64,000 bases of DNA. Source: Claviceps africana. Its lineage: Eukaryota; Ascomycota; Sordariomycetes; Hypocreales; Clavicipitaceae. The notes under the pieces were generated by a model. The model saw only the letters and a list, made by a program, of their open reading frames with translations, was not told where the DNA came from and did no database searches. The stretch lies in NCBI GenBank assembly GCA_018360145.1, contig SRPY01000045.1, forward strand, positions 1-64,000, read 5' to 3'. The position numbers were made by a program, and so were the translations under genes. Shown piece by piece: positions 1 through 11,466 of the stretch (its first letter is position 1; each line of letters opens with the position of its first letter).

Positions 1-712
1 CGGCCGGGCGTCCGGCCGTCACGCGCGGCGCCGCCATGGACGGCATCAGATACGTCGTCGTCGGGACGACAATCGCCGTCGGCAGCACCAGCGGCGACGC
101 CACGGCCGAGAAGGTCTGCGTCGGCGTCGCCGTCCGCTGCGCCTCGGGCACCGACATGTTGAAGTAGGTCGAGTAGTACTTGGCCGTCATGGCGCCGTCG
201 TACGCCATGGCCAGGAAGCACACGGCGTCGCGGCCGGGCGGCACGAGGGCCTGCCGGTCCATGAGGGTGGCGGTCCAGCGGAAGGTTGTTGCGTCTCGGG
301 GGATGTTTTCTGCGGGAGTTAGCTTTTTTTTTTTTTTTTTTTTTTTCCTCTCTTCTTTTTATCCTTCTTCTTTTTATTCTTTTTTATTACTTTTCTTTCT
401 CCCTCTTTTCTTCCTATGCTTTCCACTTCTTGTCCATTCCCCTCGCACCCCCCCTTTGCTCTGCTTACTCCAAAGATAATACGCCCCCGGCCGGTCCGGG
501 TGCTCAGGCGCGCGCGGCCAGTCGATAAACAGCATCAGATCCAGCCCCAGCGCGCCGCCCGTCTCAGGCTTCCAGGAAAAGTCGACAGTGCCGCCGAGCG
601 TGTAGCGCGGGTTGTCCTGGTACGAGTCCTTGGTGTAGGGCGGGGGCTGGACAAAGTCGGCACGGACGGCGAGACAGCCGAGGAGGAGCGCCGTCATGGA
701 TGTGGTGATCAT
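1..712 (-). CDS. Secreted or membrane-anchored protein of unknown family, 5' part only (cut by window edge)
   Basis: Two exons are visible on the minus strand: 712-469 and 309-1, the second running off the window. The start at 712 gives a clear signal peptide of about 18 residues (MITTSMTALLLGCLAVRA, cleavage before DF). The mature part opens DFVQPPPYT and contains a conserved-looking segment ending in FSW. The intron (310-468, 159 nt) has a GTAAGC donor, a GCTAAC branch site and a CAG acceptor. Splicing is in phase 1 and restores an open frame of about 102 further codons (starting KNIPRDATTFRWT). The visible protein is about 184 residues and becomes rich in Thr, Pro and Ala, like the stalk before a membrane span or GPI signal in fungal surface proteins. 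An in-frame Met at 697 is a less likely start. I do not recognise the family. A role at the cell surface is inferred only from the signal peptide. Confidence 0.7.
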
Positions 713-2529
713 TGCGGGGATGTGCTCATGCTGGCTTGTTTTCGTGTTTCTCTTTCTCTTCTTTGACGCTTGTTTGGGATAAACGAGGTGTTTTTTTTTT
801 TTTTTTTGGCGGGGGGGGGAGCTGTGCTGGGTTGTCACGGGTGGGAGAACAAGGAGGGGATGCTAAGAATGATGGAACGCAGTAGGTAAGAAGGCAGGAA
901 AGGGGAGGGAAAGAAAGGACCAGGAAGGAAAAGAAGGAAAAAGGCAAAACATGGTACGCGAAGTAGATGCAAAGCCGTGGTAGTAGAGGCCCCTTTACGT
1001 GGGTCGGCACCACACGGGGAACCCCCTGCCACGAGCATTATTTTTTTTATTTTTTTTTTCGATTTTTCATTTTTTTTTTTTTTAAAAAAAACCCTCCCCA
1101 TCCTTCCTTTCCTATCCTCTTTTTTTTTTCTATTTACCCCCCAGGGCTCACGTCCTGCGGCCGGGTCCGTGGCGGATGAGCCAGACGTTATAAATAGACG
1201 TTGGCCCGTGCGTACGCACTTGGCCAGCGGCGGCCGCGGCAGGAACACGGACGGAAGGTGCAATGCTCCGGGACGTGGAGTGGGAGCATTTTGCGGGTCC
1301 CATTGTCGGTCGCTACTGCCCGACGGGGGATTAAAAAAAAGGGCACTTTTTTAATACTCGGCTGCATTTTTGTGGATTTTTACTATTTTACTATTTTTCA
1401 TGGTTTGTTTGTATTCGTTTCATAGTTGTATTTTCCCAGCATTGACTACATCTTTCTCTCTTTCATTCTTTTTACTTTTTTCTATAAATTCTTGTTACTT
1501 TTTTTCGTCCTTCATGTACATTTCTAGTCCATGTTTGTCCCCATTCGACCAGACGTCCCAAGAGCCACCAAGAGGGGGTCTCTGCCCTCCCACGGTGCGC
1601 ATTCTTCCCCCGGGTCGCGAATGAATAGCCCTTGCGCCTCATCGGCGAGGCAGGGCGCACAGCAAGACGTCTGGCCGCGTCGCCGCATGGATCGACGGGC
1701 GGTGCGGGCGGGAAACGAATGCGTCTTTGTCACTTCTGTCCATCGTCCCTTTTGCGGAAGAAGAAAAGAAAGCAAAAAAAAGCCTGCTCTACGTGTTGTC
1801 GCGACGCGTTTCTTGCGCGTCCGTCGACACGGGTCTGGGAATCCCATGCGTAGATTCGCAACAGTCGGATGAAGCGCCTGGGACCGACTGGGAAGTCGCC
1901 GTGCCGCGCCGCGCCGCGCCGCCGTGATCCGACTGGCCTTGTCGTGTTTCAGGTCCAGGATGCGACATCCGGATGCAGAGTCTCGTCATCGGGCGTCGTG
2001 GCTGACAAGACGGCGCAATGGGTCTTGTTATGACGGGAAGGGGGCATACATTTGTAGGGAAGGGGAAGGAATGATAAATTAAACTATTCATGATTATAAT
2101 AATTCATAAAATATAATAATCATAACAAGAGCACGAGTGTTGCTGTGCGCGCCGCCGTCTACTCGTCACCACGATCGTAAACAGACCGACGTGGGAGAAT
2201 GACCAGATCGAGGCGGAAATGGGGAACAAAATCTCCTCCGCTCTGTTCGAGTCTGTCCGGCCGCTCTTTCCGTCTCGGATGGACACGACATGGCCACCGC
2301 CCGCCCCACGCATCCAGAACTTGGGAGGGTTTTTTTAATTGATTTTTTTACCAAAAAAAAGGGGAAAAAAAAAAGAGAGTGCCCCACTTTAAAACACCTC
2401 GCAGCGACATCACATCAACACCACGACCGCGCATCACGACCGCGCATCACCACCGTCGCCGCCGCCTTGCAGCAACACACAAGCTTCACCCCCTCCCCCC
2501 CCTCCCTTCCCCCCCAAAAAAACACCCCA
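713..2529. other. Divergent intergenic region, no supported gene
   Basis: This 1.8-kb gap lies between the start codons of two divergent genes and must hold both promoters and 5' leaders. It contains long T and A tracts (around 791-807, 1,039-1,090, 1,333-1,355 and 2,341-2,372), a TATA-like TTATAAATA at 1,188-1,196, and a short GCCGC-type run near 1,900-1,925. Short open frames across it have no codon pattern, intron structure or family resemblance that would support a gene. The C-rich, pyrimidine-rich stretch at about 2,490-2,529, directly before the next start, fits a 5' leader. Confidence 0.5.
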
Positions 2530-4800
2530 ATGAAAACCCGCACCTCCACGCGCCCCCGCAAACCTCCCCCCGAAACCCATTCCTTCCAAAGCAGCTCCCC
2601 CTCCGCCTCACCACCCCCGTCTTCCCCTCCCCGTCGTCGCCCCCGCCCCCGCCGCCGCTCCTCCTCCTTCACAGCCCCCGACTCGGCCCCGGATGGTTCG
2701 CCTCCCCCGCACGACCACGATGACGAAGCAACCTCGTCCCGTCCGCCCCCACGGCCGTCCGCCCGCCGTGACGCGAAAAGAGCCCCCGCCGTCAACCCCC
2801 TGCCCGGCAGGACGAGGCCTCCCCCGGGGACGTACCTGGACGTCGAGTCCGTCACCACCGACACCCACCTGAAGGGGTACACGGGCCCCTACGACCGGAG
2901 CATGCGCGGCCAGACCCTCGTCACGACCTGGTACGGCCCCGACGCCGCCCGCGTACGCGCCCTACAGGGCCTCCTCGACCGGTGGATGCCGTGGACGGTC
3001 CTGCCGCCGAAATGCGCGGCCCCCGTCGGGGAAGCAGACAACGAACCAACCCCCGCGACGCCGGCCGCTTCCCCGCGCGGTACCTCCCCCGGATACCCCC
3101 CGCGGCCACAACGGTCCGTCCCCTTGCACGGCCCCGCGAGGGAACCCTTCCAGCAGCCCCGTCTCGCCATCCGCCTGCTCATGGGCCCCTCGCTTCCCGA
3201 TTCCGGCCGTCAGCGCGAATACACCATGTACCCCGGCGACAGCATCGCCCTGTCGCACGCCTGGCTGCCCTACCCCGACGACCCGTCCGACGAGAAACGC
3301 CCCGCGGGATGGATCCTCGACGCCGGCGGCATCGTCACCGGCATGGACTGGTGTCCCCGGCCTGCCGGCTCGCTCCCCCAGCTGCTTGCCCTGGCCGTCG
3401 TCCCCCACGCTGACCAGCGGCCCTACCACTACGAGTCGGAGCACCAGCGGCCCGACTTCCACGCCCACGGCACCGTGCAGGTGTGGGCGCTCGAGGCCGC
3501 CCGCACCGACGACGGCGTGCTGCGCCCTTCGCCGCTGGCTCCGAGGCCGCCGAGGACGATTTGCATGCATTTCGGCCGCATTACGCGCCTTAGGTGGCGT
3601 CCCATCGAGCCGGACGCCACGCCCTCTGCTCATGTGCCTTGCATGGCCGTGCTGTGTGGCGATGGGAGGGTTTGCGTCGTGGCACTCGACGACGGAGACG
3701 ATGCATCTTTTGGTAAGCGTCTGTCTATTCTCTTTCTCTCTCTCTCTCTCCGCCTCTCTCTCTGTGTGCCCTCCGAGTCCGCCTGTCTATACAAGGCTTG
3801 CGCTCTACCCATGTGCTAACAGAAACCAGACTACATCGTCCACGTCGAGGCCACGCTCATGCTCGAAAACGAAGCCAGCGTCAAGGCCACGGCCATGGCG
3901 TGGGCCACGCCCAACAGACTCGTCCTGGGCTACTCGGACGGCTCCATTGCCCTGTGGTCCGTCTATCCGTGCTTCCTCATCTCCCGACATCCCGTCCACC
4001 ACAGTCTCGTCGTCGACCTGGCCACCGGCTATCCCTCGCAGCCCTTCCTCGTGGCTTCCACCCCGGTCGGCGGCGTGACCAAGCTGGTCGACCTGAGCCG
4101 TCCCACCTTCGACACCACAGAGGTTCAGACCAACGCCGTGACCTGGCAGCCCAACATGCTGGCCTATAGCCCTCACCTCCACGGCTACTTCTCCGTCTAC
4201 CCGTCCGCCAACGCTCTCAACACCATGGTTGCCTTCTTGCACCAGCGCTTCTTCCCCATTGTGCGGAGGGTCTTTGTCGGCGAAAGCTACAACTCCAGCC
4301 TGGCCGTCGGACGAACGCATCCCTTCTTGCTGATAGGCTCGACCGACGGATCGCTGTGGTCTCTCAACCCACAGGTCGAGCTGTTCAACAGCCGTCGAGA
4401 ACCGACCGACCGCCTCCGCATTTTTCAACATGAGCATCGGTCGAAAGACCTGTTTCCTCACGGCTCCCCAGCCTCCGAGCGGGGTGCCTCTCGGTTTCTC
4501 CACGGATTTGCCGTGGAAAAGGGTCGAAGGCCCAAGGGCGAAGTAAAAGTACAGCCCGCCAAGAAGCAAAAGAGGCCGAAAAAGGCCGATGCCGGCGCTG
4601 TTGACGGCATCGAAGACGACGATGACGAGGAGGCAGCTGGTGTCATGGATCCCACCCGGGGCATCGTGTATGAACCTCTCTCCAGAGTCACGTCGATAGA
4701 GTGGAACCCGAATCGGGACGTTGGTTGCTGGGCAGCCGCGGCCACCGCGAGCGGTCTGGTCAGGGTCATGGACCTCGGGTTGGATAACGTGCCGGGCTGA
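2530..4800 (+). CDS. TFIIIC subunit Tfc6/Sfc6-like WD-repeat protein (RNA polymerase III transcription factor)
   Basis: Two exons, 2530-3712 and 3830-4800, encode about 717 residues. The intron (117 nt) has donor GTAAGC and branch GCTAAC. The AG at 3,828-3,829 is chosen because the nearer AG is only 3 nt from the branch A. It joins in phase 1 to give GDYIVHVEA. The ATG at 2530 sits in a good context (CCCCAATGA); the frame is open further upstream. Residues 1-95 are low complexity (Pro, Arg, Ser). A conserved-looking block follows, GPYDRSMRGQ (about residue 119) to WTVLPPK (about 155). The middle part has WD-type segments (for example DWCPRP, LRWRPIEP, LVLGYSDGSIALWSV). An acidic run DDDDEE precedes the C-terminal block (EPLSRVTSIEWNPN ... 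GLVRVMDLG). In fungi this architecture belongs to the TFIIIC B-module subunit that helps bind the B box of tRNA genes. The family call rests on remembered motifs, not on a search. Confidence 0.72.
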
Positions 4801-4833
4801 AGAGTGACCGACCTCCGTTGCGGGGAAGAGCTT

Positions 4834-6043
4834 TCAAAAAGAGGCACACTGCCCATGGCCCAGAGCATGGTGGCTGTCAAATGCCTTTGACATGCCGTAA
4901 AAGTGCGTCGCAGCAGCCAAGAGAACAAACACATGGAAGATCTGGTGCGAGCTGCCCCAGATGTCGAACGAGCCTGGAGAGGTGCGTTCCGGCCAGCGCG
5001 TCTGATGCCGTTTTGTGTTATTCGTGTCAAGAGAGAAAAAAACGGAGGGGGAGGGGGAACGAAAAAAGAAAAGAAAAAAGATAGAGAAAGACGGAAAGAG
5101 GGCGAAAGAACCACACGACTTACGGCGTATAAAACAGCGCCAAAGATATACATGGCCCCCTGAGCAATGACCCAGCTAATGCTCATGCGATGCTCGAGTC
5201 CTGAATATCCATACATGGACACACCATGGATGACCGGCACGATGCCCGAGAGGCCCAGCCCGATGAACATGCTCGCTCGATAAGGACGCCACTCGGGAGT
5301 GCGAAATTTCTCAACCCAAGATACGATGCCGCATCCAACGCCCAGACTACCGATCTAGCGCGGGTGAAATCAGCATAATGGGAACATCCGAGGCGTGTCG
5401 GAGCCGCGGTGTATTTTCGCCTCCAACTCACCAAGTAGAGATATGTCGACATCAACAAAGGCTTGCAATAGAAGCCATAATAAATAGCAGGCACATAACT
5501 GCCCACAATCAGTGCTACGATGCCCGTGTAGTCCAGCTTGTTCCCCCATTTCGCCACAGCCTGGCTATGGTCTACCAGCGCGTGGTACGTCGCGCTCATG
5601 CCCAAGCACAGAATGGCACCGGCGAAGAAGCAGGCAAAGACAAGGACATCCGACGCGGTGGCCTCGTCGTAGCGCGGATGAACTACGTGGTAGGCATAGG
5701 CGGCGCACGCAACGGCGAGCAGCGCTCCGAGGAGGTGAGACCAGATGTTGACGGACTCATTGTGCAGGTAGAATAGAGACTGAAACGAATGCCTATAGGA
5801 GGCGCGGATCTGGCGGTATCCGGAATGGATGAATGCGTTGTCGCGGCGCCAGGCGGGCAGATCATCCCAGAGGAGAAGCAGTCCCGATTCTGCCTTTGCG
5901 GGGAGGGACTGCACCGCGGCCAGTATGGACCCTGGCTCTGTGGGAGTCGTCGTCTCTGTCGTCTTTGTCGCGGTTGTTGTCGTTGTCGAGGACGAGAAGC
6001 GACGATGGCGGATACCGCCGGCTGGTGATGCAACCATGGACAT
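4834..6043 (-). CDS. PAQR / haemolysin-III family seven-transmembrane protein (Izh-type, adiponectin-receptor-like)
   Basis: Three exons, 6043-5432, 5354-5124 and 5001-4834, encode 336 residues. Both introns (77 and 122 nt) join in phase 0, with donors GTGAGT and GTAAGT. The start is the ATG at 6043; the frame continues upstream only through a TTG. Residues 1-60 form a Ser/Thr-rich cytosolic tail. Family motifs follow: NESVNIWSHLLG (95-106), SATYHALVDHS (150-160), LDYTGI (170-175) and WGSSHQIFH (296-304). By analogy with the family, His154, His300 and His304 are the three zinc ligands of a ceramidase-like site. Several hydrophobic helices lie between them. Fungal relatives (Izh proteins) are linked to zinc and sterol homeostasis. 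The gene is convergent with the Tfc6-like gene, with 33 bp between stop codons, so the two 3' UTRs probably overlap. Confidence 0.9.
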
Positions 6044-6820
6044 GGTTTGAAATGGTAATATAGCCTCTAAAAGTTGTTCAAGGTTTGCGGCCAAGTGGGA
6101 GTTGTCAAGTCGCGCGTTGGATTTGTACCAAAATTGTTGGGACTAACACGTGCCAGTGCGCGAGAGGGAAGGAGCCAGCCAGCTGGTCCCTGGACCACGT
6201 CGACTCGTGCCTGCCTTCAGTAAGTAAGTACACTGCATCAGCACCAGGACCCTCACTGATTTGATCATTGATGGTTTGGCGCGCCGAGTGCCACGCAACA
6301 ATGGCCGTCACCAGCATTCGATGCTTTCGGACAATACAGGCTGGGCGAAATTGCAGCGGGTCTTGCGTCGTAAGTTATTTTGGAACTTTGCACTGCACAC
6401 GTCGATGCAACAAGAATTACAATACAGCGTCGCTCGTCGCTCGTCGCTGAACGCCGACTCCTTAGTAGCTGTCGAAGCTGTGCCGACACACGTCCGAATC
6501 TAAGCGGGTCCAGACTAACCCCAAAATGGAATCCACCCCCACCATGCCTGTTCTGTGTTCTGCCCCTCGTCCCGGCCGACCGTTCTGAATTCCCAATGGC
6601 AAATTCCTGCCTGGCTATGCATTTTTCGTCTTTCGGTTTCTTCCTCCGCCCTTTTTTTCCCCGTCCATCCAACCGCCCGACCGACGCAAACGAACAAACC
6701 AGCCCAGCGGCTGATATCCCCAAGAAAGGGTCATTCCTCATACCGGCGAACGACTGATTTATCAGGAGTTCCCTCCCACTTTCAGTTGCGCATCGCGTTC
6801 AAGAACAACCCTCAGCTAGC
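6044..6820. other. Divergent intergenic region, no supported gene
   Basis: This 0.78-kb gap lies between the PAQR gene (minus) and the Tma7-like gene (plus) and should carry both promoters. It has mixed base composition with pyrimidine-rich stretches near 6,630-6,665. I see no RNA gene or clear element. Short frames here look random. Confidence 0.5.
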
Positions 6821-7360
6821 ATGGGTGGCCAGAACAGACAGAGTAAGTGCGCGCAGCATAGGAATGTCCCCCATTTTGTTTTGGGCCGTTGCCTTGTCCG
6901 GGGTTTCTCATGGCCTACGAAGACATTCAGGAGCAGATGCAAACGGATTAAACTCTGCCATTTCCCCCCCTCTCTCTCGCTTTCGTCCTTGTCGAAGAAA
7001 AAAAGAAGAAGTAGGCACAAAATTACTAACTCATACGGCACCTGACAGACGGCACTGCGCCGCCTCTGAAAAAGGCCAAAGATAAGAGCAATGTCGATCG
7101 CCGAGCAGTTACCCCCGATGAGGATGATTTGAGGGCTCAGGAAGCGAGAAAGAAGGGTTTGTTGCATCAAATTCTCATCACGATCCGTATCTGAACGAAG
7201 CTCGAACCTCGGAACCACACTCTCCGCTGACCCCTTACTGTTTTTTTTTCTCGACCCATTAGCCGAAGCTCAAAGGAAAGAAATGGCCAAACAGATTGCT
7301 GGAAAGAAGGGGCCTTTGAACACTGGATCTCAGGGTATCAAGAAGAGTGGCAAGAAATAG
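6821..7360 (+). CDS. TMA7: Tma7-like ribosome-associated small protein
   Basis: Three short exons, 6821-6842, 7049-7156 and 7263-7360, encode a basic protein of 75 residues. Introns are 206 and 106 nt, both phase 1, with branch sites ACTAAC and GCTGAC close to their acceptors. The protein starts MGGQNRQ. It has a Lys-rich segment (PPLKKAKDK), an acidic turn (DEDDL), a charged helix (AQEARKKAEAQRKEMAKQ) and ends in the hallmark KKGPLNTG ... IKKSGKK. That C-terminal glycine/lysine motif and the small size are typical of the translation-machinery-associated protein 7 family (about 64 residues in most species). These are ribosome-linked proteins of poorly defined biochemical role. Exon 1 codes for only seven residues, so automated predictors may miss it. 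The third exon overlaps the antisense extension of the decayed frame next door. Confidence 0.88.
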
Positions 7361-8060
7361 AAAGAAACGGTTCAGAGCAGTATTTATGGCCCCGTTGTAC
7401 TCGGCTGTCGTCCACTCTTGCCCGTTCCACGTCATGTTCCGCGATGAGTAGCCATTTTGCATTGTTTCCATATCTCTCTTCAAGCGGTGTTCTCTGTCCC
7501 GAAGATCTTGTGCCTCGTCGTAATTAATCTCTACCTTCTTTGAAAAAACCACGCTTCTTCTGTCTATCCTGCTCGATGATCCGAGAAGCTGCGTCATGCG
7601 TCATATTTGGCATTGCATTGTGTAAATACTGGAGGCCTCCCACAATACGGCCGTTGACCAGAATATTGCAGTAAGCTGGGGATTTGTCGCGACCGTACAT
7701 CCATCCTCTGCCAGTATCAGCTAGCCCTAGGCCGGCATGGAAGCCTTTGTTGATGTGGAAGGCAGTCAGCATCAAGACTTGATCTCGTGGGTACACACTC
7801 TCAAGGTCGGTTATTTGCACGAGTTGGTGTTCCAAGGCCTATGTAGAATTGCACAATTGAAGTAGGACTCATGGAACTTTTACAGTCGGTCTTGGCATGT
7901 TGCTTTTTTTTTTTTTTTTTCTACCTTGTCCATGTCCTAGCGATGTCGATGTTGGGTGTCGGACTACTTACGAAGCCGAGGTGAGACAAGCACGGTCTGT
8001 GAACGGAGCTGATCGCCGAATGTTTATGTAATCAAGATGCAGCACGTAGTTCTCCACCAT
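7361..8060 (-). pseudogene. Unrecognised minus-strand coding remnant, apparently frameshifted
   Basis: Two overlapping minus-strand frames look like one protein. The first runs from about 7838 to 7526 and includes MLTAFHINKGFHAG (Met at 7772) and NILVNGRIVGGLQYLHNAM. The second continues at about 7560 with KKVEINYDEAQDLRDREHRL and then TWNGQEWTTAEYNGA. They meet at a run of six T (GGTTTTTTC on the minus strand); one T fewer would join them. Upstream, a possible exon (8060-7972, starting MVENYVLHLDY) ends in a good GTAAGT donor. The only plausible acceptor (CATAG, 7843-7839) joins it out of phase. Either the gene is dead, there is a base error in the T run, or the first exon is untranslated. 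The C-terminal end is not clear because the frame runs on into the antisense of the Tma7 exon. I recognise no family. Confidence 0.35.
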
Positions 8061-8392
8061 AACATGCCGCAATGGGCCGTCGACTCCTCAAGATGATTGA
8101 ATCTCAATCAGTCCCACTCGAAGCATCCAACGCCCGTACTGCCCGGTTTTTACTATCGTTGCTCTCTCTCTCAAAGCTCAAAGTCAAGGCTTCTTCGTTG
8201 TCTTGGAACCTCGCTCACGCTCAGCGAAAACCCCAATGACCCCGGCCCAGACGAGTCAACGCTGATCTGGTTGGACTCTTTCTCCTGCTTGCGCGCTGGA
8301 TTTTTTTTTCCTTTTTGCCTGATCGTTTCGCTGACCCGGTTTCTCTCTTCGCTATCTGTTAGGATCCTTTTCCAGGATCTTGCACAAAGAAG

Positions 8393-11300
8393 ATGACGTC
8401 CAGCTCGGATGAAGGCGAAATTATTGAAGGTGGAACTGGGGATTTGAAGGCAACTTCACTCACGCGCCATTCAGGAAACGGTATTGACCGTCGAGATAGA
8501 AACCGAAGTAGACATTCGTCTCCAGACTACGATACTGCTTCCAAACACAGCAGCTCTTCCCGCCGAAGCCGCTCGCCTCGCGGTCATAAACGCACGCGCG
8601 ACGACAGAGACACATATGGCCGTGGACGCGACCGCGACTCGAGGCACATTCGAACTCGCTACGATGATTCCCGTAGGGATGATTATCGGAGGCCGCGCAT
8701 TTCGTATGATGACATAGATCGACCGAATCCGTCTTCTTCTCATTCTGACAATCCCGATCGGCGATTGAATGGTGGGGGCGAACAAGATGTGGACCGTCCA
8801 CACGCTGGTGATCGTGGCCGTCATGCGGAAAGAGGAAGTACACGGTATGATCAAGGACGATCTCAGCCTCGAAGTCGCTCACCATACGCGCGCAACCACA
8901 GTCAGTTCGAAAGGCCAGATGCTGCAAGGTCCAGACGGGAGACGCATCACGATGAGCGAGAGTATGCCAAGACGCTTCCGTACGACGACGATGACCATTC
9001 GAGGCCGAGATATGCCCAGTTATGTAATCGCTCGCTAGTAGGAACCAAGTCCCATGCCCGTGATCCTCTCTTTGACCGACACAAAATTGCAGCCAGAGAT
9101 GACAGAAATCAGAATAACCACGCCAGGCGGCCGGACTCGAAGCCGGAGCCAAAGCCTGAAGTCGAGCCTGAGCCTGAGCCTGAACCAGACTACGAAGAGC
9201 CGCCGCAGATTGACGAGGATGCAGAAATCGAACGCCGGCGCCGGCGCCGAGAGGCGCTTTTGGCAAAATCTAGCTCTGCGACCCCTCTACTTCTTCACGC
9301 TGTCGGTGCATCTAGTGACAAAGCCGCCAGCGCGGCATCACCGGCCTCGACCCAGCCGGACCCTTCTCACAAGACATCTTTTAATGGAGGGACTCCACGA
9401 ACACCTCACTCTTGTATGTCGGCCCCAATCTCGTTGCAGTTTATGTTCGCTCGTGGCCCAAAAAAAAAAGAAAAGAAAAAAAGCTTACTTTTCTTTCTCC
9501 TTTTGATTTAGACCTTGCGTCGCCACACTCGCCGGGACCGTCACCCGGTGAACTTGACATGCTCAAAGATAAAGACCTGATGAACACACACAATAAAGAC
9601 CAAGGCGATGATGATGATGAGGACGGCCCTTCGGCTGCCAACTACGACCCGACGGCGGATATGAAGGAAGATGAGCGTCGACACGAGCTCAGACATGGCC
9701 ATGGTGTCCTGCATGGTGAGAGCATAACAGAGACAATTGAAACCAAGGATGAAGATTTGCAGAAGAATGCAGCTGCCGACACGGCCACCAAAATCGTCGA
9801 TGACGAGGACGAGGACGATTTTGACATGTTCGCCGAAGACATCGATGTGGACAAATACGCAAGCAAGCAGCACACCGCGGTCGTCGAGGGAACGGCAGGG
9901 GCAGCAGCCGGGACAGCAGCAGATGTAGAGGGGGCACAAGCAGACGACAAAGGCGGCATTCTCGAAGGTGACGACAAGGATGGCTACTACAAGATCAGGA
10001 TCGGTGAGGTTCTCAATGGTCGCTACCAGATTCAGGCCACTCTTGGGCGGGGCATGTTTTCAGGGGTTGTTCGAGCAGTTGACATTTCTACCAAGCAAAT
10101 AGTTGCCATCAAGATGATGCGAAACAACGACGCGCTACGCAAGGGAGGATACACGGAGATTGCCATTCTGCAAAAGCTCAACGATGCCGATCCGGAAAAC
10201 CGGAAGCACATTGTCAAGTTTGAGCGGCATTTTGACCACAAGGGCCACCTGTGCATGGCGTTTGAGAACCTGAGCATGAACCTGCGAGAGGTTCTGCGGA
10301 AATTTGGCAACAATGTGGGCATCAACCTCGCGGCCACGCGAACCTATGCGTACCAGACGTTTGTCGCGTTGGCCCACATGCGAAAGTGCAGCATCATCCA
10401 CGCCGATCTCAAACCCGACAACATCCTGGTCAACGAGCAGCGCAACGTCCTCAAGATTTGCGATTTGGGCACGGCGATTGACCGATCCGATGCTGCCACG
10501 GCGCACAATCAAATCACGCCGTATCTCGTCAGTCGATTCTACCGAGCCCCCGAGATCATTCTCGGAATGCCGTACGACTACGGAGTGGACATGTGGTCCA
10601 TCGGGTGTACGCTTTATGAACTGTACACGGGGAAAATCCTCTTTACGGGCGACAGCAACAACCAGATGCTCAAGGCCATCATGGAGATTCGCGGTCGTTT
10701 TACGCCCAAGCTTTTTCGACGGGGCCAGCTTTCGGGGGCGCATTTTGACGAACAGGGTCATTTCGTGAGTGTTGAGCGAGACAAGGTGTTGGGAAAGGTA
10801 CGTGAGATTTCTTTTGTGCATATGTGTTTTTTTTTGTTGTTTTTTTTTACTTTGGTATGATTACTTTTTTTATTGTTATTGTTATTTTATTTTTACTCTT
10901 TTTTTTTCTGTGCCTTTTTATCTTCCTCAGTAACCGCGATCATGTCTGTTTCAACCATCTCCCCCCGTCCTATGCGGAAAACCCATGTCATGGCAGAAGA
11001 CGGCGTCATGAAAAGACCAACATGCAGCGGCCAAACAACGTCTTCCGGTCACGGGCGAGATTGGCGCCGAAAGGCCGAGCGGAATCTTATGATGCGGTTC
11101 GAGTTTGAATTTGGAATTGGGTGTTTTTTTCTTTTCTTTTCTTTTCTTTTCTTTTTTGCTTCGCTCCCGACTCTGTTCTCGCATGAAGTGCTACGATAAG
11201 CCACGCAAAGCTAACCCGAGGCATCTATGCAAACCTAGACGGCTGTGAGGACAATGGCGGTGGTAAAACCAACGCGCGACCTCCGGACTCGCCTCCACGC

Positions 11301-11466
11301 CGCATCGGCAGGGATGAATGACGCCGAGGCACGGCATCTCAATCACTTTATCGACTTGCTGGAGCAGTGCCTGGCTCTGAATCCGGACAAGAGAATCACG
11401 GCAAGCGAGGCGCTCAAGCATCCCTTTTTCACGTCCAAAACGTCCACGTCCAACGGAAGGCGGTGA
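8393..11466 (+). CDS. prp4: Prp4 spliceosomal serine/threonine kinase (CMGC, DYRK-related)
   Basis: Three exons, 8393-9413, 9512-10797 and 11239-11466, encode 844 residues. Introns are 98 nt (GTATGT..TAG) and 441 nt (GTACGT..TAG, branch GCTAAC near 11,208). Residues 1-190 are an RS/RD-rich tail, as in splicing factors, followed by an EPEP-rich stretch and acidic runs. The kinase domain spans about 510-830: glycine loop LGRGMFSG, VAIK lysine near 541, catalytic HADLKPDN with Asp near 639, DLG near 658 in place of DFG, and SRFYRAPE near 681. HAD in place of HRD and DLG in place of DFG are the usual form in Prp4. The last exon carries VVKPTRDLRTRL and ends near KHPFF, completing the C-lobe. Prp4 phosphorylates U4/U6.U5-associated proteins such as Prp1/Prp6 to activate the pre-catalytic spliceosome in the nucleus. 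The exon 2 to exon 3 joint is in phase 0. Confidence 0.92.

Noticed and set aside
1531..1872. A small gene of 113 codons between the first two genes
   Set aside because: The composition is random-looking (Arg/Ser/Pro from GC-rich DNA), there is no motif or intron structure, and several frames are open across the same stretch.
7259..7360. C-terminal extension of the minus-strand remnant across the Tma7 exon
   Set aside because: The frame continues only as the antisense of a well-supported exon, and its composition changes there, so I do not count it as coding.
10873..11199. An extra coding exon inside the last prp4 intron
   Set aside because: The only good acceptor (near 10,930) puts a TAA directly in phase. 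The kinase sequence is continuous when exon 2 is joined straight to 11,239.
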